DNA of 26,609 bases from JAPLJQ01 sp037143735. GTDB lineage: Bacteria > Desulfobacterota > Syntrophia > Syntrophales > UBA2185. The notes beneath the pieces were generated by a model. The model was given only the letters and a program-made list of their open reading frames with translations, was not told the DNA's origin and made no database searches. The stretch spans positions 1 to 26,609 of the forward strand of contig JBAWYD010000020.1 of NCBI GenBank assembly GCA_037143735.1, in the 5' to 3' direction. This document shows positions 15,506-23,452 of this stretch, in pieces (position 1 is the stretch's first letter; each line of letters opens with the position of its first letter). Both the position numbers and the translations under genes were made by a program.

Positions 15506-16323
15506 GAAATCCCGTCTATTCCAACCCCTTTCAGTGCCCCAAGCCGTTCAATTAGGAAATCGATATCCTTCTTTCTTGCGAACACGCTCCCGTGCTGGGG
15601 GGCGATCATCTGAACATCGAGACCCCCGATGACATCCATGGCATACTTGAGGGCTTTTTCCGATGGCATAATCGTTTTATGAAATTCCAGAATATCAGGG
15701 AGAGGGCAATACTTCCTTTGTTTAATGCAGTTATCGTAATCTCTGCATGTGTAGCAATCATCTGCCAACTCAACAAAAAGTTCCCACTGGCTCGAAAAAC
15801 TTCCGAACAGATCGCTGCTGAAAAGGGTTCCTGTCTTCATGTCATGCGTGACGAAGCTTCCAGCGTCATGGGCATAAGGGGTCTTGACAAATTTCAATGT
15901 CCGTTCTCCAAATGTGAAACCGCTGCCGTAGTCATCAATCGACGTCAGCAGGCCGCGCTTTTCTCTTTCGATATAATAGCTGATGAAGATGTTATTCTGG
16001 GGTTCGGAAAGGACGATCAGTTCCGGATTCGCGCAGATATCGATCATGTTGGACAGCGAACCGCACAGATCGGGGTCGACGTGATGATAGATCAGGGCCA
16101 CAATCTGCTCGGGAGAGATGCCCGTCTGCAGGATCTTCATCATGACGACGGCAAAATCGGGACGGCTGCCCGCATCGATCAGGACCGCCCGGTCACCCTC
16201 TACAATGAGGTATGGATTACAGTGAAAATTCGACGTTTTTTCGTGAAATCCCACCCAGTAGATATTTTCTGCAATCTCTATGGGCCGATCGTAACTTTTC
16301 TCGTGATTCATCGGATGCCTCAC
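15502..16323 (-). CDS. Metallo-beta-lactamase-fold protein of the oxygen-binding di-iron (ODP/FprA) type
   Basis: A 273-residue relative of the di-iron domain of flavodiiron proteins, without a flavodoxin domain. Candidate ligands by alignment to the HxExDH pattern are H81, D83 and D85, with L86 in place of the last histidine. The others are H152 (YAHDAGS), D171 (SSDLFGS) and H244 (PQHGS). Asp at 83 replaces the usual Glu. A four-cysteine segment, CYTCRDYDNCIKQRKYC (190-206), lies in the last third and could bind metal. The GTG start at 16323 overlaps the cyclase stop (GTGA); an ATG at 16311 with TGAGG 6 nt upstream is an equally good start. It is the second gene of an operon with the adenylate cyclase. 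O2/NO sensing or reduction is inferred from the family. Confidence 0.82.
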   Translation of the reverse strand: MRHPMNHEKSYDRPIEIAENIYWVGFHEKTSNFHCNPYLIVEGDRAVLIDAGSRPDFAVVMMKILQTGISPEQIVALIYHHVDPDLCGSLSNMIDICANPELIVLSEPQNNIFISYYIEREKRGLLTSIDDYGSGFTFGERTLKFVKTPYAHDAGSFVTHDMKTGTLFSSDLFGSFSSQWELFVELADDCYTCRDYDNCIKQRKYCPLPDILEFHKTIMPSEKALKYAMDVIGGLDVQMIAPQHGSVFARKKDIDFLIERLGALKGVGIDGIS

Positions 16324-17105
16324 AATTCCTTCAAAACAAAATAGGCCTTCATGTTCGCCTTGTTTTTCAGGGCGATTTCTCCTCTTTCCTCAAAATGGAA
16401 ATGTTCACGGGTTCTGGTGTGCGTCTCATGGGAGACGTTCACCCTCCCCTTTTCCCCTGAAGACTCAAATCTCGAGGCAATGTTTACATTATCGCCAAAC
16501 ACATCGAACTGCATGCGTTCCTTGCCGACAACGCCGGCCATAACCCGGCCCGTGTGAATGCCAATGCGAATCTGAAGGCTCTGAGACTGCTGTCTGTTTA
16601 TACCATCAACCAGGTTCAACAATGCCACACCCGTTTTCACCGCCATAATCGCGTGATTCTCATATTCAACAGGGGCGCCGAAAACCGCCATATAGGCATC
16701 GCCGATCGTTTTTATTTTCGTCCCCTTGAATCTGACCACGAGATCGTCCATTCCCCTGAAAAGGCGGTCCAGAAGCTCTATCAGAGCCTCACCGGGAATT
16801 CTTTCCGCCAGTTGCGTAAACCCCGCAATATCGGAAAACAGAATGGTGCACTCGTAGGGACGGGGTGCAAATTTCCCGCCGTACTTGATTTCATTGGCCA
16901 CCGTTTCCGGAAGGGTATTCTTCAAGAGGCCATCCACCTTTTTTTCCAGAACGACGTATTCCCTGATCAATTCTTCCAGAAGCCTTTTCTGAATGCGGTC
17001 ATCCTGAATCTTTGCAACAGAATGAAGATAATCCAGAATTACTCGTTCTTTTAGTCCGTCATCATGAACATCCTGATACAATTTCGATATGGATGTGATA
17101 GGCAT
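16320..17105 (-). CDS. Class III adenylate cyclase
   Basis: Expected to make cAMP from ATP. It has 261 residues. An N-terminal helical or coiled-coil region (about 1-70) ends in a linker-like LLKNTLPETVANEIK, then the catalytic domain. Both metal aspartates are visible (FSDIAGFT and IGDAYMAV). The adenine-specifying Lys is in TKIKTIGD and its partner Asp in DVFGDNVNIASRFE, with the transition-state Asn and Arg in NxxxR. It looks catalytically complete and adenine-specific. The frame opens at a GTG (17117) that lies within AAGGTG, so I use the ATG at 17105, about 9 nt after that SD. No transmembrane helix, so soluble. The ODP-type gene follows with a 4-nt overlap. Confidence 0.9.
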   Translation of the reverse strand: MPITSISKLYQDVHDDGLKERVILDYLHSVAKIQDDRIQKRLLEELIREYVVLEKKVDGLLKNTLPETVANEIKYGGKFAPRPYECTILFSDIAGFTQLAERIPGEALIELLDRLFRGMDDLVVRFKGTKIKTIGDAYMAVFGAPVEYENHAIMAVKTGVALLNLVDGINRQQSQSLQIRIGIHTGRVMAGVVGKERMQFDVFGDNVNIASRFESSGEKGRVNVSHETHTRTREHFHFEERGEIALKNKANMKAYFVLKEL

Positions 17106-17183
17106 GGCAAGAGTCACCTTGAATGTTTAATGGAGACATGATCGAGAATCGTCTTGACCCTGACATATTCCCCCTCCGGGGTA

Positions 17184-17212
17184 TTTATAAACCAGTTTTC
17201 CCCGCATGTCAA
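17184..17212 (-). promoter_or_regulatory. Sigma70 promoter for the cyclase-ODP operon
   Basis: On the minus strand, TTGACA (17212-17207), a 17-nt spacer and TATAAA (17189-17184), about 80 nt before the ATG at 17105. The -35 is perfect and the -10 matches 5 of 6. Confidence 0.7.
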
Positions 17213-17244
17213 ATTTGTGAATGACAATTATCATCGCGGCAGCG

Positions 17245-17263
17245 GCCGGTCAGAAGAACCGGC
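17245..17263. promoter_or_regulatory. Palindrome between the divergent promoters
   Basis: GCCGGT, 7 nt, ACCGGC. It lies between the two divergent -35 boxes (17212 and 17277), a good position for a shared regulator. Confidence 0.4.
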
Positions 17264-17276
17264 GGTTCCTTTCACG

Positions 17277-17305
17277 TTGACACCCGGTGATAATTTCACT
17301 ATATT
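17277..17305 (+). promoter_or_regulatory. Sigma70 promoter for the secreted Cache protein
   Basis: Perfect -35 TTGACA (17277-17282), a 17-nt spacer and TATATT (17300-17305, 5 of 6), about 50 nt before the ATG at 17356. Confidence 0.7.
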
Positions 17306-17355
17306 TTGAAAGCGTTCGGTTCCAGTGCCAGTCTGAATAAATATATGGAGAATTC

Positions 17356-18306
17356 ATGGAAAAATTATTAAAGATGAAGACGTTTATTCTATTCTATGTC
17401 ATGCTTCTGCTGCTTCCTGCCGGTTCGCTCTACGCCCAGCAATCCCTGAAAGAACCTCCGGGTGTGCTTAACAGTGTGAAAACTGCTATTGACAGCGAAC
17501 TGAAGAAAATTGACGGACGTCTCATCGTGGCATCTAAAAAGGCAGCACTGAGCGGACTCAAGGGCGGAAAAACCGGGCAGGCGCTTCTTGGTCTGTGCCG
17601 TTCAGTCCCCGGTTCAATCGACTGCGCAACCGTCGATCTCGACGGCAGGATGGTGACCGTCATGCCCGCAAAATATAAAAAGTACAAAGGCGCGGACATA
17701 AGCACCCAGGAACAGGTCATCCGGCTGCAGAAAACCGGGAATCCCGTCTTCAGCCATGTTTTTCGATCCGTCGAGGGAATAGACTCCGTCGATATCGAAT
17801 ATCCCGTGTATTTGAAGAATAGAAAACTCGCGGGGGCAGTCAGTCTCCTTCTCAGCCCCGAGGCATTTATTGCATCCGTCATCGTCCCCGCCCTGAATGG
17901 TCTTCCCCATGAGGCGTGGCTGATGCAGAAAGACGGACGGATTCTATATGACAAGGACTCAAAGCAGATCGGCCTCATGCTCTTCGAAGATCCCCTGTAC
18001 AGACCTTATGAAAACCTTCTTGCGGCAGGCAGAAAGATTGCCGCAAACAGAAAAGGCAAGAGCTCCTATGAGTTCCTCGCAGTCGGGAAACAGGGGCCTG
18101 TAAGGAAAGATATCGTCTGGGATACGGTGGGGCTTTACGGAATGGAATGGCGGCTCGTCGTGGCAGACGTTGTTGATGCCGCAGCCGGAAAAACACCTAT
18201 GCCGGGAAGCGACAGGGATTCTCATGGATGCATCGGCTCTGCAGGATACTCCTGGTGTGAATCAAGTCATAAATGCTTGAGAATATGGGAAGAGCCGTGC
18301 CAGTAG
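17356..18306 (+). CDS. Secreted Cache-domain protein with C-terminal Cys-rich module
   Basis: A 316-residue exported protein. A signal peptide ends near SLYAQQ (about residue 28). The body looks like a double Cache (dCache) ligand-binding domain: SIDCATVDLDGRMVTVMP at about 92-109, IEYPVYLKNRKLAGAVSLLL and AWLMQKDGRILYDKD. There is no transmembrane helix or signalling domain after it, so it is not a standard receptor. The end carries HGCIGSAGYSWCESSHKC and WEEPC, a four-cysteine motif that I have seen at the ends of small secreted bacterial proteins, with no known function. The ATG has GGAG 5 nt upstream. It is divergent from the cyclase gene and converges on the BrkB-like gene with 9 nt between. 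A periplasmic ligand-binding partner for another receptor is a guess. Confidence 0.75.
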   Translation: MEKLLKMKTFILFYVMLLLLPAGSLYAQQSLKEPPGVLNSVKTAIDSELKKIDGRLIVASKKAALSGLKGGKTGQALLGLCRSVPGSIDCATVDLDGRMVTVMPAKYKKYKGADISTQEQVIRLQKTGNPVFSHVFRSVEGIDSVDIEYPVYLKNRKLAGAVSLLLSPEAFIASVIVPALNGLPHEAWLMQKDGRILYDKDSKQIGLMLFEDPLYRPYENLLAAGRKIAANRKGKSSYEFLAVGKQGPVRKDIVWDTVGLYGMEWRLVVADVVDAAAGKTPMPGSDRDSHGCIGSAGYSWCESSHKCLRIWEEPCQ

Positions 18307-18315
18307 ATCATAAAA

Positions 18316-19209
18316 TCATGTCTCAAAACCCGATTGGCTCTCTTTGGTCGATAGATCCGTCTTACGTTCAAATTCCGCTATCACCTGGGCTCCCAGCAGA
18401 AGAATTAACGCTGCGGCCTCAATACTGAGAAGAAATACCACCACTGTGGCGAAGGAACCATAAATTAAATTTACCAGGGATATGGTCGAGTAATACCAGA
18501 CAAGGACTCGACGGGTGATTTCCCATAGAATCGTTGCCGTAACCCCACCGATCAGTGCGTGATGAAATGCAATACGCCCCACGGGCATAACCAGATACAG
18601 CGATGTGAGCATCAGCACCTCACCGACCATCCCCAGTATATACAGCACGACGCCGGGGGTGTTTTCAAGGCTGAAACGCCATCCCAAAATGATCAATTGT
18701 CTGTCTGCAAGGATCTCCAGCGCGCCCGCAACAAACGATACAAGCAATATACACAGGGCCATCAAAAAGATATACACATAAGGAATAATGGCGGATACGA
18801 GAAAGTGGCGGCGCATGATTCTGACACGACGAAAAAAGATTACAGACATGGCGTTTTCAAGCACCGTGAAGGCTATGGAGCTGAAAAACAGCATCACCAG
18901 GAATCCAATCACGCCAATCACCTCACGGTGCTCAAGAAACGCCCTCGCCTGTTCAGTCAGAGTCGCTGCATAGCCGGGTATCACCATTTCCAGATACGCT
19001 GATAAGGTGTGAAACAATTGTCCTGCATCTATAAAGTGCGACAGCACAATCAGGATGAGGATGGTCATGGGAACGATGGACAGTAATGTGTAGTAGGCGA
19101 TTGCACCGGATAACAGCAAGCCCTGATTGCGTTTAAAGCCACGCAATACGCGGAGCAGAAAGCTGACGAGACGACCCGCTTCCCGAATGACATGTTGCAG
19201 TCTGTTCAC
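18316..19209 (-). CDS. YihY/BrkB family inner-membrane protein
   Basis: A 297-residue integral membrane protein with about six hydrophobic helices. Family segments include GFKRNQGLLLSGAIAYYTLL near residue 24, where the YihY family has the related xAYYxxLSLFP-type segment. Also visible are FLVMLFFSSIAFTVLENAM, RRVLVWYYSTISLVNLIYG and a final IEAAALILLLGAQV. Older databases call this family ribonuclease BN or virulence factor BrkB; the nuclease label is now considered wrong and the true function is unsettled. The start is GTG at 19209 without a good SD, and I see no better one. No partner gene is evident. Confidence 0.9.
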   Translation of the reverse strand: MNRLQHVIREAGRLVSFLLRVLRGFKRNQGLLLSGAIAYYTLLSIVPMTILILIVLSHFIDAGQLFHTLSAYLEMVIPGYAATLTEQARAFLEHREVIGVIGFLVMLFFSSIAFTVLENAMSVIFFRRVRIMRRHFLVSAIIPYVYIFLMALCILLVSFVAGALEILADRQLIILGWRFSLENTPGVVLYILGMVGEVLMLTSLYLVMPVGRIAFHHALIGGVTATILWEITRRVLVWYYSTISLVNLIYGSFATVVVFLLSIEAAALILLLGAQVIAEFERKTDLSTKESQSGFET

Positions 19210-19341
19210 TATGCGATAAGAAATTTTTACATGTAAGGGTTTTTTATTTTCAAATCCATTTACACAAATAGTCTGCCTTTTTTATGGAAATTTTTCAAGG
19301 ACAAACCGAAAAAGGCATGAAGGATAAACAGGGTAGCAGAC

Positions 19342-19378
19342 AAAAAAAGAGGGGCTTAGAAAAACTCTCTAAACCCCT
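19342..19378 (-). terminator. Rho-independent terminator of tRNA-fMet
   Basis: Read on the minus strand: AGGGGTTTAG, a 9-nt loop, CTAAGCCCCT with one mismatch, then C and seven T. It lies 8 nt after the tRNA 3' end. Confidence 0.9.
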
Positions 19379-19386
19379 GATTGTAT

Positions 19387-19463
<77 letters not shown>

Positions 19464-19527
19464 TCATAAATAACAACTTCTTGAAATTAAGATCAACCTT
19501 GTAAACCACCCCTCTGTACTTTGTCAA

Positions 19528-19611
19528 GGTATTTTTCATTCTTCTTCCTTCTTTTGCGGAAGTTCAATTGAAATGACCGTTCCTTTGCCCACGGGTTTGG
19601 TTGTGAAAAAA
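19528..19611 (-). pseudogene. Remnant of a histidine kinase 3' end (truncated duplicate)
   Basis: Bases 19528-19590 match 23453-23515, the 3' end of the intact kinase gene, at 59 of 63 positions. Beyond that, 19590-19611 matches 23600-23620, with one extra base near 19607. Read on the minus strand it encodes FFTTKPVGKGTVISIELPQ, then KKEEE and a stop (19538-19536). The intact kinase has 28 more residues between the two GKGT motifs, a loss of exactly 84 nt, in frame. No start or upstream part of a kinase remains here. Confidence 0.85.
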
Positions 19612-19653
19612 GGAGAAGACTATAAAAAATGTATGGCAAACTATCTGCCTATG

Positions 19654-19672
19654 TGCTATCGTTATGATAGCA
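19654..19672 (+). promoter_or_regulatory. Palindromic operator upstream of vapBC
   Basis: TGCTATC, GTTAT, GATAGCA is a perfect 7-5-7 inverted repeat ending where the SD of vapB begins. It is the kind of site to which VapB/VapBC complexes bind to repress their own operon. Confidence 0.6.
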
Positions 19673-19684
19673 AGGAGGTATGAT

Positions 19685-19921
19685 ATGGCAAACGTATTGA
19701 TCCGTGATATACCCGATGAAGTTATTAAAGAACTGAAGCAGAGGGCCAAATCCCGCAACCGCCCCCTACAGCAGGAACTGCGTGAAATCCTGGTAAAAAC
19801 ATCCCGTCAGCCTAATGAGGACGTTGCACAGCGAGCGGCTGAGATAAGAATGAAACTCACAGGAAAGTACAGGACATTTACCGACAGCGCCGAATTGTTG
19901 CGGGAGGATAGGTCCCGGTGA
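19685..19921 (+). CDS. vapB: VapB-family antitoxin (ribbon-helix-helix, FitA-like)
   Basis: A 78-residue antitoxin. The N-terminal ribbon-helix-helix is MANVLIRDIPDEVIKELKQR, then AKSRNRPLQQELREIL. This is the FitA/Phd-type DNA-binding fold that also neutralises the partner toxin through the C-terminal tail. The ATG at 19685 has AAGGAGG at a 6-nt spacing; an upstream in-frame ATG at 19664 lies inside the operator dyad and is rejected. The stop overlaps the toxin's GTG start (GTGA), so translation is coupled. The kinase remnant lies about 70 nt upstream. Confidence 0.88.
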   Translation: MANVLIRDIPDEVIKELKQRAKSRNRPLQQELREILVKTSRQPNEDVAQRAAEIRMKLTGKYRTFTDSAELLREDRSR

Positions 19922-20343
19922 ATCTGGTCATTGATGCGAGTGTGCTTATCAAGTTCTATGTGCCGGAAATCCTTTCGGACAGGGCACAGGAAGTCATGTC
20001 GTGGGTGGCAGATGGTAAACTTATGCTGTTGGCGCCCGATCTGCTCTACCCTGAGACAGGAAATATCCTCTGGAAAAAGCAGCGTCTGCATGAATTGACC
20101 CCTGATGAGGTCGAAGAGATTGTTGACGCCATTACGTCCTTGCCCATAAAGATCGAGTACTCCAGGCAGATTATGCCTCTGTCTGTTTCCATCGCCCTGC
20201 ACAGCGGAATAACGGTCTATGATGCCATGTACGTGGCGGTGGCCGGGATTTACGAGACCAAAATGATCACCGCCGACAGAAGGCTTGTAGGTGCACTGGA
20301 AAAAACGGAATTTAAAAACAATGTTCAGTGGTTAGGAGCATGA
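19918..20343 (+). CDS. vapC: VapC-family toxin (PIN-domain ribonuclease)
   Basis: A 141-residue PIN-domain nuclease. The four acidic active-site residues are visible: D6 (VIDASV), E46 (YPETGN), D102 (VYDAMYVA) and D120 (TADRRL). VapC toxins cleave specific tRNAs or rRNA and are held in check by VapB. The start is GTG, overlapping the antitoxin stop. The last 19 bases overlap the 3' end of the convergent methyltransferase gene. It looks intact, so the pair should be functional. The RNA target cannot be inferred. Confidence 0.9.
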   Translation: MNLVIDASVLIKFYVPEILSDRAQEVMSWVADGKLMLLAPDLLYPETGNILWKKQRLHELTPDEVEEIVDAITSLPIKIEYSRQIMPLSVSIALHSGITVYDAMYVAVAGIYETKMITADRRLVGALEKTEFKNNVQWLGA

Positions 20344-23300
20344 AAACCAATAGTCACTTCCGGCAGGGACTTTAAAATTGTCACCGTTTCCAGACTTACG
20401 GTGATGATCTTGCTGATGAGGCGGATGATGTACTGCGGATCGTCGAGGTTGTTGGGATCGTTGACGATGCCGCTGCGGGAATCGGCGCTGACCTGATACT
20501 GATCGATGACCCATTCCAGGGCGGAGCGGTTGCCGAGGCGGTACTCGAAAACAGCGGGCGGAATGCCGCTCAATATCAGAAAATCATTGACGATGACGGC
20601 GGTCTTGTCTTTCGTAAGTTTCATCTTTTCGACGCGCCAGGTCATGGAAGCGTCGGGATTCTCGATCCACCGGAGGGGGTATTCAGGCTGGTCCTCGTAC
20701 TGGACATGAAGGCGCGCCAGCTTTGCGCCAATTTCAACAAAGCTCCGGAATTCCGTGACGAAGGGAATGCGGGGCAACTCCCGCCGGAGATTGGCGGCGT
20801 AGGTCTCCCGGTATGCCGGATAGTGGAGCAGGGCGTAGATATAGTGGAAAATATCCCATTTTGCGATGGCCTCATCACCGTAATGTTCCCTGAATTGCGC
20901 CAGTGCCCAGTCCGTGATGTTTTCTCTTCGGTTTGTCCCGTCCTCATTGTAGATGTAGAAAGGGAAGCACTGGGCTTCGCCGGTCAAATGCAAATCAGGG
21001 ATGATATGAGTCATGACACACTGAAACGGCCTGGTGTTACCCACTGCGGTGACGCAGATGACGCGATTTTCTTTTTCCGTATCAGAGTCAGGGAAAATGG
21101 CAGGCATCTGGTAAACCCTTTCATTCAAGATACGGTCGAAGAAAAGATGTTGTTTAACAAAGGGACGATAGAGAGATGGGCGGATTTTGTCCTCGTTGAA
21201 TTCGGCAAAACGGCCCCGTTTCAAATCCAGTTTAAGGTCCATGCCCCAGCTTATCTTCCGTTCGTCATTGTTTACAAAATCATCGATGTTGGGTTTCGTT
21301 GTCAGGCGGCCCCAGCGGGCGACGTGGTCGTTATAGGTTTCGATCATACGTGCGATATTCTGTGCCAGTTCATCCCGCCGGAAATGATAGGCCCAGACGT
21401 CGCGGCTCGTGGACACGCCACGTCCGTAAATCTTGAAAATGACGTCTTCTCGACCTGTCCTGCCCTCCTTTGACCCCATCGGCAGAAACGTCCCGAAGGC
21501 GTTGTCCAGACCGGCAGTGAGCCAGGTATTGTTTTTGTCTGGTGCAATTTCCTGCCATTCGATATTCGCCCATTGTATTTTCTGATCCAGAAAGTCGTAC
21601 TTCTGCTCTTTACGCCAGTATTCATCCAGTCGGGAATAATGAATTTTTGCGCTTCTCAGCGGTGTGTTGCCCTTTCTCACAAACAGGTTGATGCTCACGC
21701 CCACCTGAATGCCAAAGACATTATGCGTCGAGCCGGAGAGTTTCGGGTTTTTCCGAACATTGCCTCCCAGATCGAGGATATACACGGTGTCGAAGTCCTG
21801 GGATAAATGCTTCCGCATCCCGTCAAAAGCGATCCCATCAATAAAACTGTTATTCGTAATTAAGGCCACGATCCCTTCATCGCCGATCCGGTCGGCGGCC
21901 CAGCGGATGGCCTTCACATAGACGTCGGACAGGGCGTTCTTGTTTGTGGCTTTTGAATCCTTCGCATAGGTGTCGGCAACCCGTTTGTCCATGACCCTGT
22001 ATTTCCGGTTCTTGTTGTTGTCGTTTTCATTGATCTGCCCGGCGTTATACGGCGGATTGCTGATGATGACGAAGATGGGCGCCGATTGCTGTGCCAGGAT
22101 GCGCTCCGTATTCTCCTCTGCAAATATATCTCCCTGTTTCGCCTCCGCCAGCTCGAAGGTGTCGACCAGGCACAGGCCGGGAAAGGGCTTGTAGGCTCCC
22201 GTAAGCTCATAAAAGGCATGCTCAATGTTCATGGCGGCGATGTAGTAGGGCAGCAGCATCACCTCGTTGCAGTGGATTTCGGAGGCGTATTTGTGGGGCA
22301 GTTGGCTCCGCCGGATCTCCCGCATGATCCGCAGAATGAAATTCCCCGTTCCCACGAAGGGATCGAGGATGTGCACACCTGGATCGGAGAGGGAGCGGCC
22401 GAATTCCCTCTGGAGGATATCCTGAACGGATTGGACCATGAAATCCACAACGGGCTGGGGCGTATAGACGATGCCGTGGGTGTCCGCAACCTTGACGGAG
22501 AAGCCCTGGAAGAACTTTTCGTAAACCGTATTGAGAAATGCCTGCTTCTGAGAGAAGTCGTCGATAGTGGCGGCGGCCGCTTCGATGGCCCCGTAGAAAT
22601 GATCCAGGGATTTCAGAAACTCCTTCCGGTTGAAATAGGCGGAGGTCAGTGTCTGGATAACCTTTTCGATCTCATGGGCGATGATGTTCCGCTCCACAAA
22701 GTCTGGCGTGTCAAAAACCTTGCGGAAGATACGCTCCGTCAGAAGGTGCTGGATGAGCATCTCTTCTACAGCCGGATCGGAAAGATTGGGATTGAGGGTC
22801 TGGCGGCACAGGGCGGCGAAGGCGTTAAAGGCCCGGAGAAAGGGCTTGTTGCCGATCCGTTCCTTTTCGATCAGTTTGAGAAGCCCCGCCCCCAGCTCTG
22901 GAACTTTCAGCTTGAACTCCTCGACAGCCCGCTCCCAGGCCTCATACGCCGGGGGCTGCCAGGAGAAAAATGCCTGGAGCGATTCGATGAGATGCTCCGG
23001 TCTGGCGATGAATGTGTTGAAAACTTCCTGGCCGTTTTGATAGAGAATGACACGGTCAGGGGCCTGGAAAAGGATGTTTTCCTTCGGGTAGCCCGCCCTG
23101 AATTTCTTCGCGATTTCCTTCTCCAGGTCGTCGGTGGTGTCCTTCGCTTCCCAGATGCCGTGAATCAGCTTGAAGGCGTCAAGCAGGGCGCCGTCCACCC
23201 GGATGCTCTTTTGATCGCGCTTTATGGTGAACTGCTCGGCCAACGTCCATTGAACCTGATGGGCGCAATGCCGGAGCAGAGCGGAAAAGGCCGGAGCGAC

Positions 23301-23399
23301 GGCCCCTTCGGACAGAAGATCGAGCTGCGTCAGATTCGCAATGGCACTATAATAGGACTTGATGACCTTGTGCGTCGGTTTCAGAGAGAAAAGAGGCAT
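20325..23399 (-). CDS. Single-chain restriction-modification enzyme (Type IIG / Type ISP-like)
   Basis: A 1024-residue protein joining nuclease and N6-adenine methyltransferase. Near the N-terminus a PD-(D/E)XK signature is visible: D69 in IRVDGALL, then E84 and K86 in WEAKD. A helical linker follows (about 140-300). The methyltransferase has YTPQPVVDFM at 312-321 (motif X), motif I LDPFVGTG at 345-352 and motif IV SNPPY at 447-451. The C-terminal 500 residues are probably the target-recognition region, similar to Type ISP specificity domains. No SF2 helicase is present, unlike full Type ISP enzymes, so a Type IIG cutter is the likeliest reading. The ATG has AAGGA at a 7-nt spacing. It lies 61 nt downstream of the kinase gene and converges on vapC. 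The recognition site is unknown. Confidence 0.87.
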   Translation of the reverse strand: MPLFSLKPTHKVIKSYYSAIANLTQLDLLSEGAVAPAFSALLRHCAHQVQWTLAEQFTIKRDQKSIRVDGALLDAFKLIHGIWEAKDTTDDLEKEIAKKFRAGYPKENILFQAPDRVILYQNGQEVFNTFIARPEHLIESLQAFFSWQPPAYEAWERAVEEFKLKVPELGAGLLKLIEKERIGNKPFLRAFNAFAALCRQTLNPNLSDPAVEEMLIQHLLTERIFRKVFDTPDFVERNIIAHEIEKVIQTLTSAYFNRKEFLKSLDHFYGAIEAAAATIDDFSQKQAFLNTVYEKFFQGFSVKVADTHGIVYTPQPVVDFMVQSVQDILQREFGRSLSDPGVHILDPFVGTGNFILRIMREIRRSQLPHKYASEIHCNEVMLLPYYIAAMNIEHAFYELTGAYKPFPGLCLVDTFELAEAKQGDIFAEENTERILAQQSAPIFVIISNPPYNAGQINENDNNKNRKYRVMDKRVADTYAKDSKATNKNALSDVYVKAIRWAADRIGDEGIVALITNNSFIDGIAFDGMRKHLSQDFDTVYILDLGGNVRKNPKLSGSTHNVFGIQVGVSINLFVRKGNTPLRSAKIHYSRLDEYWRKEQKYDFLDQKIQWANIEWQEIAPDKNNTWLTAGLDNAFGTFLPMGSKEGRTGREDVIFKIYGRGVSTSRDVWAYHFRRDELAQNIARMIETYNDHVARWGRLTTKPNIDDFVNNDERKISWGMDLKLDLKRGRFAEFNEDKIRPSLYRPFVKQHLFFDRILNERVYQMPAIFPDSDTEKENRVICVTAVGNTRPFQCVMTHIIPDLHLTGEAQCFPFYIYNEDGTNRRENITDWALAQFREHYGDEAIAKWDIFHYIYALLHYPAYRETYAANLRRELPRIPFVTEFRSFVEIGAKLARLHVQYEDQPEYPLRWIENPDASMTWRVEKMKLTKDKTAVIVNDFLILSGIPPAVFEYRLGNRSALEWVIDQYQVSADSRSGIVNDPNNLDDPQYIIRLISKIITVSLETVTILKSLPEVTIGFHAPNH

Positions 23400-23452
23400 T
23401 TATGATTCCTTTTTTTCCATAGGGGATTCCATATTACGACGTCCTAAATGGG

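Noticed and set aside
19464..19684. Phage or island attachment site in the tRNA-fMet gene
   Set aside because: No second copy of any part of the tRNA is seen in the window and no integrase gene; the repeat that is present comes from the kinase gene.
22086..23405. 439-codon open frame on the plus strand
   Set aside because: Antisense to the methyltransferase gene, whose nuclease and motif X and I residues lie here.
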